Counted from the stretch's first letter, positions 46,862 to 56,405 are shown. The stretch is 64,000 nucleotides of DNA from Aaosphaeria pasadenensis (GCA_022813625.1 JAKLMB010000015.1:124001-188000), one strand, 5' to 3'. Notes: generated by a model from the sequence alone, not told the origin. Made by a program: numbers and translations.

Positions 46862-47636
46862 CATCAACTAAGGAACATTGGCCGTTTGATGACTATGACG
46901 AGGCGAAGTAAAGGATAAGTTTGCAGATATACGCTCGTGATACTTATGAGATAGTATAATGCAATCACTAAGGGATGATCCTAACACGAAGACGAAGCTC
47001 AATAGAAGAAAGCATTCTGGTGACAGCGGCAAGAGCAACTTTGATACGTGATATAAGCCGTTGGTACCGCCACGTACATAATGAGATGTAGCATGAGATA
47101 GAGGGAATGACTACTAAATAGAGGATATAACTAAGTCGCATTGCTTCTAATATCCATGATACGTTGAAACTTGCCAACACCTAGTACAACTGTCTTTTAA
47201 CTACTTAAGAAGAACACAATCTCCAGAATGACCCAATTCCAATATCTTGAAATCGTTGCTGCAAAATGGTCGTGTATGTCTCTTGAATCCACTAGTCCGT
47301 TTGAAGAAATGAGGATCTTCATTACGCCTCTGAATGGAATGATTCCGTGTATGTGCTGTTCAAGATAGATGTCTGCGCTCCTCTGCGTACCACTACTCGT
47401 GTCTTTCTGAAATTCGGCCTCGGACTTTGGTGAAGTGTAACGCCTAATCTCCCTTTGGACTATCAAGGTCTTTGGATGCATTTCTGTTAGTATCAGAGAG
47501 TGTAAGGTCAGATAGTAGCAGAAAAAAAAACCTCAGCTTAAGCCACAGTCTCCCGATACTGCCTTCGAAGTAACCCGCGTACAAAATTAGTGAGCCGGTA
47601 TAGCATGCTCGACAAAGCTAACGTGTATCAGGCAAA
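46862..47636. other. Intergenic, A/T-rich, no gene seen
   Basis: About 775 bp between the decayed gene and the first BTB gene. An A run lies at about 47520-47529. Frames on the minus strand are short and without domains. Confidence 0.4.
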
Positions 47637-48605
47637 ATGTACAAATGCAACAGCTGCACACGCCGCTACGGTTGGCGCTCCCTCTGTGACCAGCACATGG
47701 ATGATAAAAATCATTGGGAATTTGAAAGCCTTGAACGCGAAGAATGTACAGAAGAGTTCAATTCTTTGTCTGAGAAAGAACGGAATTTGGCGTATGCCAA
47801 TGAATTGGCCCGCCGTTTCGGGCTTTCATATGACTCGGATGACTATAACCACAAAGACACAGGGACGCTGGGTTTAGAGAAAGGCTCTGAAGAAGACAAG
47901 GCAGACAGTCACCATAGCAAGCTCGTGAGCGGCATAGCTGGGTATGCATAAAGCTCCTTCGATACCCTTAGCTAATTATACATCCAGCATGCTTGGCCAG
48001 CCCGCTCACTCAGACATTACAATCTCGGTACAAAATGTCATGATCCCTGCCCACCAATTTGTATTATGCTCTCAGAGCTCGCGCTTTAAAGAAGCGTGTA
48101 AAGAAGCCATTAGCAACGGTGGGAGTGTACTGAAATGCGATGAAGGAACTGGAGCCGCATTGTGGAGAGTCTTAGAATATTTATACACCGGCGATTATTC
48201 TGACATCTTATCTAATGCTCAACTTGAAGGTAAGCATCATTTTGATTACTCGTTATTGAAAACTACTGAATGAGATTTATAGAGGATGCAGAACTACTTA
48301 AACACCTGCGCGTCCACATGTTGGCACACGCGTTTCTTATAAGAGACCTGAGAAAATATGCTTTGACGAGGTTTAAGAAGAATGCAAGTAACTGCTGGGA
48401 TAGCGATGTATTTACTACAGGTGTTCACGAGATTTACCAATCTCATCGGCAGTATTCCTCTTCAACGCGGTCTGCTGTGGTCCGCCTTGCGGTGGAACAC
48501 GCTCAGGACCTAATTACGACAGAAACATTCAACGACCTTATCCGCGAGGGAGGAAATTTCGTTATTGAATTTGTTGAACATCTGCTGGAGAAACAGAAGC
48601 TATAG
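47637..48605 (+). CDS. BTB/POZ protein with N-terminal zinc finger
   Basis: Three exons, 47637-47941, 47988-48229 and 48283-48605; introns of 46 and 53 bp, frame continuous; 289 aa. The N-terminus has one finger, C4-x2-C7-x12-H20-x5-H26 (MYKCNSCTRRYGW, then DQHMDDKNHW), which resembles the U1/matrin C2H2 type. A charged linker follows (about 30-100). The BTB domain begins at about 103: HSDITISVQNVMIPAHQFVL, then SSRFKEACKEA and ALWRVLEYLYTGDYS. Its C-terminal helices continue as a BACK-like region (LRVHMLAHAFLIRDLRKYA). Fungal BTB proteins of this type are numerous and mostly uncharacterised; the domain dimerises or binds cullin-3. A zinc finger with a BTB in one protein suggests a nucleic-acid or protein adaptor. 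It converges with a paralogue, with only 50 bp between the stop codons. Confidence 0.85.
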
Positions 48606-48655
48606 TCCTGCAGCATATTGATCTCATCAAATCCGAGCGTATCGAACACTATGTC

Positions 48656-49581
48656 CTAACGAACAGCCATCGATTTCGTAAGGGCGCTGACGTAGTCAGC
48701 AGCGAAATCCCCACCCTCTCGAAGAAGGTTATTGAAAGCTGCAATCTTGTTTAAATTACGCGCATTTCCTCTCGCCACTGCAACCACGGTTGACCGTAGC
48801 CCACAGGTCTCATTAGAAGTGCTACCGTATATCTCTCGAATGCATTCAACGAACAAGTCGGTCCTCAAATGCTTCTCCAACTTCAGTCGTAGTTTCGTTG
48901 TGCAGAGCGTCTTCAAACCCTCCAAGAGGAACATGTCCGCTAGAACGTATACGCGAGAATCTTTCAGGTGCTCTGGGTCATCTAACAATTGTTATTTTAA
49001 TGAGGGTGCAGGTTGGAGCATTTCGCTTGCCTTCGAACTCGTGTGTGGACAATGCCTCTGAATAATCGCCTTTGTATAAGTACTCGATGACCCTCCAGTA
49101 GGCGGCACCACTGTTCTCTTTGAATTTTATGATCCCTGACATGCCCTCGTCGAATCTTTCATTTTGAAAGGCCTTCTCAAAGTATTCGCTTTGGATGCAT
49201 ATGATGGATTTGTGTACAGGGAGCATCACATCATGGATTTGAATAGTAGCATCAGAGTACTTTTCGTTGTTGAACAAGCTTGGCCAGCAAGTTAGATGAT
49301 GTAGTTACTATGAGCGGCGAACATACCTAGCGATATGCTCAACGAGCTTCTGTGAATGAGTGACCGCAGAAGCCTATATAACTTGAGAATATGCCTTGGA
49401 AATGCATCATCCTTCAGTATGATTTACTTACCGGAGAGATGCTAAAAAGACCAGAACTCGGAGTGCCCGCACTGCCAAAAAGGCCAGAACTTGGAGTGCC
49501 CGCACTGCCAAAAAGGCCAGAACTTGGAGTGCCCGCACTGCCAAAAGGAGACGTTGATGGTCTGCTCTGCGAGGGGAACAT
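48656..49581 (-). CDS. BTB/POZ protein with FG-like N-terminal repeats
   Basis: Four exons on the minus strand: 49432-49581, 49327-49349, 49031-49278 and 48656-48981; 248 aa. Residues 13-45 are three perfect copies of FGSAGTPSSGL, resembling nucleoporin FG repeats. The 23-nt second exon encodes KLVEHIA. The BTB domain starts at about 58: SLFNNEKYSDATIQIHDVML, then SEYFEKAFQNERF and AAYWRVIEYLYKGDYSEAL. Its C-terminal part (SRVYVLADMFLLEGLKTLC) parallels that of the neighbour. The last intron (48982-49030) begins GCAAGC rather than GTAAGC, a GC-AG intron. It falls at the same place as the neighbour's second intron, which has a normal GTAAGC donor. The two genes are diverged paralogues in convergent orientation. 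Function is unknown; a ubiquitin-ligase adaptor role is possible only by family analogy. Confidence 0.82.
49447..49545 (-). repeat. 33-bp coding tandem repeat, three copies
   Basis: Three in-frame 33-bp units within exon 1 of the BTB gene, each encoding FGSAGTPSSGL. The copies are nearly identical in DNA (CCA/CCG and GGC/GGT changes only), so the array is recent and could vary in copy number without shifting the frame. Confidence 0.9.
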
Positions 49582-50200
49582 GATGTAGGCTAGTCTCTCA
49601 ATCCTCGTCGTGAGGTAAATTGATAAATGCCTCTTTTTCACAAGAGGTTTGACAACGCTTCAGGCGCCACGAAACGGTGCAGTCATATGATGCCGCTTTT
49701 GAACTCGCTATGGCTACGCGTTGGAGTGTATTGGAGATGTTCCAAGTTTGTGTGGCGTAGCAACCCCGCTTTATAAGATGGCTGACGGTTACACCAATTG
49801 ATCCTGGACGTGTCGCGCGCTTCATCTTGTGTTCCGATAACAGCTCTCATATAGGGACATCCAAATCACCTGATAACCCTCTGTGTTGTGAATTTGTGCC
49901 TATTCTTACTTTTCTTATACTACTTCAAGCCATAGATAGATGCAGCACGAGGGAGGAAATAATTTCCAAACAAAATAAAAGCAAGATGTATTATTTCTAG
50001 GATCAATGATTGGCTGCCGACCTATTTGGGACCGGCCTCTGTGTCACCATACTGGGCCACGATATCAAAAACCCAACCGCAGGAGCTCCTAGTGTACTTG
50101 TAAGTACAGACAGTAAGTTAATTTTAACAATAAGGATGAACTGCTAAACATACCTCTCCCCTTTCCACCAACATAGCATCACCCATCCCACACATCTCCC
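49582..50200. other. Intergenic, no gene seen
   Basis: About 620 bp with the 5' flank of the minus-strand BTB gene and the 3' flank of the DUF1330 gene. A 75-codon minus-strand frame (49598-49825) has no domain and is not accepted. Confidence 0.4.
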
Positions 50201-50518
50201 TCAAACATGCGGATCTGGATTCTCCCCGCTCCCCGACCCTTTCTGCATAATTATGTATCCTTTTGAAGCCTGACGTCTAAACCCTGCGGCTTCTACGTAC
50301 TCAGGATCGCTGAAGAACTTCCTCGCCGCTTCTTCGTCTGGAAACTCCAAGATCACCATCCGCTGCTCGGGCGCGTCGCCTTCGAGCACGGAGAGCGGCT
50401 CGCCACGGGTGAGGAACTTGCCTCCGTGCCGCGTTACTGATTTGTGGGAGACGGAGGTGTATTTGAGGTAGGTGGAGGGGTCGTGGATCGTCATTTGGGA
50501 GACGACGTAGACGACCAT
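50201..50518 (-). CDS. DUF1330 family protein
   Basis: A single-exon, 105-residue protein started at the ATG at 50518. The pattern MVVYVVSQMTIHDPSTYLKY, a central GGKFLTRGEP, a RMVILEFPDEEAARKFF segment and DPEYVEAAGFRRQAS is the DUF1330 signature, a dimeric alpha/beta (ferredoxin-like) barrel. Length is typical of the family (about 95-105). Members are small cytosolic proteins of unresolved activity, sometimes found beside catabolic or secondary-metabolism enzymes. The next gene upstream, on the same strand, is the MDR reductase. The 12-bp palindrome at 50721-50732 lies about 200 bp upstream of this start codon, which suggests shared control with the MDR and BCAT genes. The family call is firm; the role is unknown. 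Confidence 0.88.
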   Translation of the reverse strand: MVVYVVSQMTIHDPSTYLKYTSVSHKSVTRHGGKFLTRGEPLSVLEGDAPEQRMVILEFPDEEAARKFFSDPEYVEAAGFRRQASKGYIIMQKGSGSGENPDPHV

Positions 50519-51140
50519 GATTGCCTGTGGGGGGGTGGATTGAGGATATGAGTATTGAGTTGTTGTGGGGTGGGATTGAGCAAAGGGTAGGTGATTGTTG
50601 CACTGCTAGAAGTGAATATGTTCTCTTTTTAAGTGATGCGGGTCCGAAATCGGATGTCGCGATGTCATGTCACATCGATGATTCCTGGCGTTAAGGCGCA
50701 TATTGTCTGGTATTTCGTATGGGCGTACGCCTATATTCTTACGCCTTACAGGTGGGGATGTAAACGAACGACACTTCAAGGCTAGCATGCTCTCGAACAG
50801 CCGTAGGCTAGATTCTATATCTCTTCTCCGTGCATTGTCACGTCACTGTACTGTTGCAGAATCCAACAGCGACCACTTTTAGAAAGATATGAATGATGAG
50901 TAGTCTTCGGCTCAGAGATACCTTGGATAGGATCGGTACAATAATCGCTCATATATTGATGTGTTTCCATTACAATTATAGTCATAGTTCTTAAGCTTCT
51001 CAAGTTTATCGGGAATTTGACATGTATAACGCAATTTTGGTGGAGGTAATCACTGTGAAAGTAGGGTGTTTTCAAAAAGGAGCATGCATCTTCAGCCACT
51101 TCCTCCAATTATGCTTGGATTCATTACAGCATGAAGGCAC
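50519..51140. other. DUF1330 promoter and 3' flank of MDR gene
   Basis: About 620 bp. It contains the 12-bp palindrome at 50721-50732 with related half sites on both sides (GGCGTTAAGGCGC near 50697 and TTACGCCTTA near 50739). No coding sequence seen. Confidence 0.5.
50721..50732 (-). promoter_or_regulatory. 12-bp palindromic motif upstream of DUF1330 gene
   Basis: GGGCGTACGCCT on the plus strand, the exact reverse complement of the copies at 52662 and 54391. The central GGCGTACGCC is a perfect 10-bp palindrome, as expected for a site bound by a dimer or by two fingers facing each other. It is about 200 bp upstream of the DUF1330 start codon. Binding is inferred from position and recurrence only. 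Confidence 0.6.
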
Positions 51141-52507
51141 TCAAACGAATACTTCGAAGTACAATTTCTCAGCTGAAACCCTCCCGGTCCTGTTAAGATG
51201 CATAGCCTCCAAGACCGCCTCTGGGCTCAATTTCCCCAAACATTTCACCGGAGGCGGGATAATCGTTTCCTCCAACAGCAATCTTGGAAGGTTCTCATAT
51301 AATGCAGCACTGAGAGCGTGATTCTCCATGATAACCTGTGATAGATTCATCATCAGCAACACGACAACAGCAAAAGTGCAAAAGCATCGAATTGTTCTCT
51401 AAAACGGGATCTTAGTCGTTCAATGAGACTCACCGGCCAATGCGTCGTCCCTCGGTACGTATGTGGTGTCGGAAACGCAGTGAAGACAAAAACGTCCGTT
51501 ACTCGAATCCCGGCGGATACCCCCTCAGTCTTAGCCCTTCCCGGGCGAACCGTGCAGAGATCTCCCACACCACTCTTCAGACACTTAGAGGCAGTCGTCG
51601 ACGATTCGTCGTTGCCAATAGTGTCGAAAACGTGAGATAGTCCTGGGAGACACTTCTGGATTCTCGCCACGACATCGACGTTCGCGTAGTCGAAGACGTG
51701 TGTCGCGCCGGCGTTTTTGACGAGATCGAAGTTTCTGGGGCTACAGGTGGCGGCGACGGTGAACCCGTGACGTTTGGCGAACTGGATGGCGAAGTAGCCT
51801 ACGATGGCTATATACGTCGTTAGTTGGAGATATAGTAAGAGTGGGACGCGTATTGACTTACAACTTCCGCCCCAAATGAGAACAGACCGACCATTCTCAC
51901 TTCCTCCCTGGGGAAGCCCAAGGGAGTTCTGTGAGAAGAGTGCCAGATAAGCAGTGTTTGCGGCGAGTGGTATGGAACAAGCGCTAGGATGTTCGATGCC
52001 ATCAGGGATTTTGAACGAAAGTCGTTCGTCTGCAATACAGTATGTCCTGAGACTATCAGCAATTGTGCACGACAAGCCCTTGGGTAGCCAGGGTTCTCAC
52101 GAATATGCCCCGAGGCCCTTGATCTCTCCTGTACGGATGGATCAGTGACATTAAGTGCAAAATGGGATGAAGGGGTTTGATACCACCCCAAGCAAGTGCA
52201 GCAATGCAGTCACCAACTTCTAGCTTGGTAACCGTAGGATGAGCTTCGACGACAGTGCCAACAAACTCGCAACCCAAGACAGCGTCGTCTCCAAATGCTT
52301 GTAGGTCAAAAGCAAGCCCTAGCCAATGATTGTGAGCATCCACTATGAGAAGGTAGAGATTTATAACGTACGGTCCGTAGGATTGAAGGCAGCAAAATCG
52401 ACCTTCACGTACACTTGGTGGTCCCGCAGACTGGGAAGTTGGACGGTGGAGAGAACCAAGGAGTCTTGATGCTGGACGACAGCGGTTGCATCTTGATGAG
52501 ATTTCAT
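51141..52507 (-). CDS. Medium-chain dehydrogenase/reductase (alcohol dehydrogenase-like)
   Basis: Six exons on the minus strand: 52372-52507, 52184-52318, 52101-52128, 51862-52046, 51434-51807 and 51141-51335. All introns are GT-AG (53-98 bp) and the frame is continuous; 350 aa. The N-terminal GroES-like domain has VDFAAFNPTD, GCEFVGTVVEAHPTVTKLEV and GDCIAALAWGG, followed by GLGAYSTYCIADERLSFKIP. The Rossmann part has VLIWGGSSIVGYFAIQFAKR (nucleotide-binding loop) and later THVFDYANVDVVARI and HVFDTIGNDESS. The C-terminus ends KLSPEAVLEAMHLNRTGRVS then AEKLYFEV, the usual MDR closing. The pattern matches the fungal zinc-independent enoyl-reductase/quinone-reductase-like MDR group, including the trans-acting enoyl reductases of polyketide clusters, though no synthase is present here. 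It reduces or oxidises a C=C or C-O bond with NAD(P)H; the substrate is unknown. The 28-nt third exon is easily missed. Confidence 0.88.
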
Positions 52508-52626
52508 TCTGTTCTTTGGACGAGTGAGTCTCTCTACCTGTTGATCGAGTGAAACAGCTCTTAAGAGATATCTTTTAGGTTAGCTTTATCATGAGAATGA
52601 TACTCAATCATAGGAAATGTTTGACA

Positions 52627-52638
52627 GGGCGTGCGCCT
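52627..52638. promoter_or_regulatory. Near-copy of the 12-bp palindrome, MDR promoter
   Basis: GGGCGTGCGCCT differs from GGGCGTACGCCT at one central position. It lies 119 bp upstream of the MDR start codon and 23 bp from the exact copy at 52662. The double site makes this promoter the best candidate for the strongest response. Confidence 0.5.
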
Positions 52639-52661
52639 GGTTGGCTGGACCCACTCGTTAA

Positions 52662-52673
52662 AGGCGTACGCCC
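52662..52673. promoter_or_regulatory. 12-bp palindromic motif, MDR promoter
   Basis: AGGCGTACGCCC, identical to the copy at 54391 and the reverse complement of that at 50721. It lies 154 bp upstream of the MDR start codon, in the gap between MDR and the end of the C2H2 factor gene. Confidence 0.6.
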
Positions 52674-52844
52674 AAAACTCATAACCCTCCGATAACCGCC
52701 TTACAACTTGTACTATGTCCCAGCATCTCGTTTCTAATGTCTCAATCTACTATAATTGTATGTACTAGTCTGGACGCACGCATAGTCTCAATTCTAATAG
52801 TACAGCGGCGTAATGAGAGTTGATCAAAAAGCACGTTACTACAA

Positions 52845-54076
52845 CTACGAAGTGTCGTATCCAACAAAGGCGTTCCTCCCGTCGCTCAAAGGCAAGCTAA
52901 TCAAGCCGGCCTTCTTCCTGAACTGCGTGAGCCACTGTTCGTTATCTGCCCACGTCTGTTCCCAGTCGTCGTGATCAGGTCCATACATCAAAATCCCCAT
53001 CTGCTTCCGTATCTGGTGGTCCGACGGGACGCGGCCTTGACAGATCTCTCGTGAGACGTGTGCGAGCAGCAGATGCTCGATATGACGATGCGAGTGAACA
53101 TTATGAGCGAGATTTGAATTGAGTGCCGGGCTTTCTTGGTCAGCTACACCTGTAATTTCCTGTCCACTGCAATGATATGACCGTGAAGCCGAGAAAGGAT
53201 CCATCGTCTCGCGCTGTTGGGCGATCATGTAAGGCGGAATGTCGTCCCGCACGAGATTCTCTATCGTGGCGTCGAACCCGCGATCGCCAGTCCAGTCCTT
53301 CATGTCCGATCCACTCTTGAAGTGTTCGGCCAGGTGCTTTTCCCTCTCGGCCCACGTCGTCATCTGTAGGTCGCAAAAGCCACACCTGGAATGCACAGTA
53401 TCTATCGTGCTGATCCAATTCATCATGCGGTCGTTGAATTTACAGCCATTATGCACCGCGCGCAAGTGTTGGAGTAGATGGTCTTTGCGGAAGAAGACAC
53501 GATCTGCCACCGGTCTTGCAGCACAGCTTGAGTAACTGTGTCTTTCGAGTTGTGCGTCCGTTGGGCTCTGGTCGCCGCAGAAGACACAATAATAAGTCCC
53601 ATCCATATCTAAAAATACAGGACCAAATCGAGAACAACTGATAGTGTCGACTGTCAGCTAACCATATTCGAGACGTGCCGAGTGGTAGCATGGACTTACC
53701 GCCACTCGTCGAGACTCAAGTGAAGCGACCTTTCGTACCGCTGCCAGTCGTGCTTCGTCTTGAAGACATCTGTACAGAATGTGCATTGATATCTTCTTTT
53801 CTCCGGATTCGCCCTACGGGTCTTGTATGGTGCTACCTTTTTCCTTCGACGTCTCCGTTGGTGGTTTGAGGTCGACGACGCAGCTGATTCCGACGATGCC
53901 ACAAAGAAGTCCGATTGTGATGTGTACCAATTGCTCTGTTCAATTGATTCAGAAGTGTTAAGAATATCCTCCTCCAGTTCAAGACTATTGATGTCCGAGG
54001 CGAGAAACAGGTCTTGTTCCGAGCGATGCGTGAAGGCTTGTGCAAGGTCATCATCTAAGATAATTGCCGAATCCAT
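52845..54076 (-). CDS. C2H2 zinc-finger transcription factor
   Basis: Exons 53700-54076 and 52845-53637, with a 62-bp intron (CTGAC branch-like site, CTATCAG acceptor); 389 aa. The first in-frame ATG is at 54076; the frame is open about 45 codons upstream without an ATG, so an earlier exon is possible. A basic patch RRRRRKK (about 74-80) is a likely nuclear signal. Finger 1 (98-119) is C98-x2-C101-x12-Y114-x4-H119: a Tyr (codon TAC at 53735-53737) stands where fungal relatives have His. After the intron come ECRCSRFGP-like WRCSRFGPVF, a CVFCGDQSP..H..C finger-like segment, FFRKDHLLQHLRAVHNGC and RCGFCDLQMTTWAEREKHLA. This arrangement is that of the fungal C2H2 regulators with a finger pair and a long C-terminal helical region. 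It sits between the MDR and BCAT genes and shares a promoter region with BCAT, so it is a candidate local regulator. Confidence 0.82.
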
Positions 54077-54390
54077 CTTATCGGCTTGATTATCCTGGCT
54101 GTGGCCTGGCAAACTGTCGAGTGTACTGGAGAACACGTTCGAGCTAGATGCCTGCAATTGTGCACAAGTCAAGGCGTCTAGTTCCTCCGTTCTCAAAGAG
54201 AGCTTGACGTGAGATTACGACGATGTATGGGATCAGTAGCATACACGACCATGTGCGGGGAAGTCTTTCCGGGATCGGGCTGGTTCTCCAAAGAGACGGG
54301 TCACCTCTAGAAAGATGAGTTCCCGCCGTGGACCCTTGAAAATGACGTGGGAAGATTCCACGCCCTACGGGAGTAAGATGTACTTTCACA

Positions 54391-54402
54391 AGGCGTACGC
54401 CC
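54391..54402 (+). promoter_or_regulatory. 12-bp palindromic motif, C2H2/BCAT divergent promoter
   Basis: AGGCGTACGCCC, 166 bp upstream of the BCAT start and 314 bp upstream of the C2H2 factor start. A half site, TACGCC (54412-54417), lies ten bases further on. One site between the two divergent genes could serve BCAT activation and self-control of the factor. Confidence 0.6.
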
Positions 54403-54522
54403 TGGAGAACATACGCCCGACTAACCCGAAACGCACCCGACCAATCTGATATGCGCTCAACATCACTCCTAGTATCCACCCCAGATAAGGAGGAAATCAT
54501 AAAGACCGTCCAGTGCAAGATG

Positions 54523-54528
54523 TATAAA
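54523..54528 (+). promoter_or_regulatory. TATA-like box of BCAT gene
   Basis: TATAAA in TGTATAAATTT, 41 bp before the BCAT ATG. The position implies a very short leader. Fungal regulated genes often have such a TATA element. Confidence 0.5.
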
Positions 54529-54568
54529 TTTGATCGTCCCAGCAACTTTCGAACCAGCAGTAGCAACC

Positions 54569-55853
54569 ATGTCAACCCTTAGCGCCCCAGCGGCGTTAGA
54601 CGCATCCAAACTCACCATCACTCACTCCACCGTCCAACGTCCTGTACCAGCACTCGGTTCGCCCGAACAATGGGCGCAGAACGTATGCTCCGACCACATG
54701 GTCCAATGTCGATGGACTGTGTCTCACGGCTGGGAGACCCCTCAAATCGTTCCCTTTGGCAACTTGTCTCTTTCACCAGCGGCGTCCTGTCTCAATTACG
54801 CCACCCAGTGCTTCGAGGGCATGAAAGCGTTCCGTGGTTTCGATGGGAAAGTGAGATTGTTCAGGCCGGATTGCAATGCCAGGAGGTTGGGTTCTAGCGC
54901 CCAGCGTGTGTGCTTGCCTGCTGTCGATGACAAGGAGTTAGTTGTGTTGATTAAGGCGTTGCTTCGAATTGATGCTCCACGTGAGTCCCATCAACAACCA
55001 AGTATTGGTCGACTGCACTGACATATCGTCCAGGATGGTTGCCCAAGGAGGAACCAGGACGCTTCCTCTACATCCGGCCCTCCCTCATCGGCACCGGCTC
55101 CCAAATGGGCGTGCAACTCCCCACCTCAGCCCTCCTCTACATCATCACCGTCCCCTGGCCCGACTTCTCCAAGGAGTCCCCCCCTGGATCCCCGCCCCGA
55201 ACCGGGCTCCGACTCCTCGCGTCCCAGGGCGACACGATCCGCGCGTGGCCCGGCGGGTTCGGCCACGCGAAGGTGGGCGCCAACTACGGGACGTCGCTGG
55301 GTGCGCATGGCGAGGCGCAGAAGAAGGGGTTCGATCAGGTGCTGTGGCTGTTTGGCGATGATGGGCGGGTTACGGAGGCGGGGGCGAGTAATTTCATGGC
55401 GGTGGTGAGGAATCGGGGGACTGGGAAGACTGAGATTGCCACGGCGCCGTTGACGGATAAATTGATTCTGGATGGGGTGACTCGACGGTTGGTGTTGGAG
55501 TTGGCGAGGAAGGGGGTTGCGGGGGAGATTGAGGTCGTGGAAAGGTATTTCACTATGTCTGATCTTGAAGAGGCGTGGGAGGAGGGACGGGTTGTTGAAG
55601 CGTTTGTGTGCGGGACTGCTGTGAGTTACTTTACCCCGTTTTTCTTGACTATCTTGCTGACCAATTCGATTTATAGTTTTTCATCACCCCCGTCTTGTCA
55701 ATCAACTTCAAAGGTCGTGACTTGGACATGCAGCATGGCGACGCCGATCCCGCGAAACGAATTGCTTCGATCCTTGCAAGCTGGCTTGGTAACATTCAAT
55801 ATGGCGTCATAGACCATGAATGGGGTGTAGTTGTGGAGGAAGATGAAGCTTAG
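54569..55853 (+). CDS. Branched-chain amino acid aminotransferase
   Basis: Three exons, 54569-54980, 55034-55620 and 55677-55853; introns of 53 and 56 bp; 391 aa. Fold-type IV PLP aminotransferase of the BCAT family: NYATQCFEGMKAFRGFDGK (76-94), YIRPSLIGTGSQMGV (150-163), the PLP lysine Lys217 in GHAKVGANYG, EAGASNFMAV and, across intron 2, CGTA-FFITPVLSINFKG. It exchanges amino groups between Leu/Ile/Val and 2-oxoglutarate. There is no clear mitochondrial presequence, so a cytosolic location is likely. The start MSTLSAPAAL follows the only ATG in the leader. It is divergent from the C2H2 factor gene and shares the 12-bp palindrome. It is probably an accessory paralogue of the housekeeping enzymes, since it sits in a small co-regulated group. 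All expected motifs are present. Confidence 0.94.
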
Positions 55854-56162
55854 AATCAAGTCGATAATCCAATATCGTAAAATGTAACTGCTTTCTATAT
55901 TGGACTTCAATTCCAAGAGCGATGTCACAAATCCCAAATCTATCAACCAACCAACCCATAATCCCATTACTCTCCTCTCATTTCGACGACGATGAAGTAA
56001 GGGACTACGCAAGAAACCGTCCGAGCCACAGGAACCAACATTCTGCGTAATACCACCAGGCATCCACCACATACATCACCTCTCCCCTCCCCCGCCCTAC
56101 CCCATCCACACTCCACCATCAATCACTCTCTCAACCGCCTCATCAATCCCGCATCTCCCATC

Positions 56163-56405
56163 ATGTCCACCACTCCCTCCCAACCCTCAGATCCATCCAG
56201 CCCCCCCTGCCCCGTCGTGAAGAAATTCGCCCCTCGCAGCGGATACACCCTCCACCGCCTCACCTCCGCCACTTCATTCGTCTGCTCTCAATGCAGCAAG
56301 GCGAAGAAAGCGAAACTCGTGGCTCTTACTGCGCACGAGGGCCGGTGGGACGAGTTGTGCTGTAATGCGTGTTATGGAGAGCTGCTCTCGAAGGGGGGGT
56401 CTTGA
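56163..56405 (+). CDS. Small conserved CxxC-CxxC protein, 80 aa
   Basis: A single-exon 80-residue protein. The N-terminal 25 residues are Ser/Pro rich. The core YTLHRLTSATSFVCSQC is followed by a basic stretch (KAKKAKLVALT) and ends CCNACYGELL. The two CxxC pairs (VCSQC, and CNAC about 28 residues later) can form a zinc ribbon or degenerate GATA-like finger. I have the impression that short proteins with this layout are common in filamentous ascomycetes, but no function is known to me. It is about 310 bp downstream of BCAT on the same strand, without the 12-bp palindrome in its promoter, so I do not count it as part of that group. Confidence 0.65.
   Translation: MSTTPSQPSDPSSPPCPVVKKFAPRSGYTLHRLTSATSFVCSQCSKAKKAKLVALTAHEGRWDELCCNACYGELLSKGGS

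Noticed and set aside
49598..49825. 75-codon minus-strand frame between the BTB and DUF1330 genes
   Set aside because: Short, no domain, no splice support.
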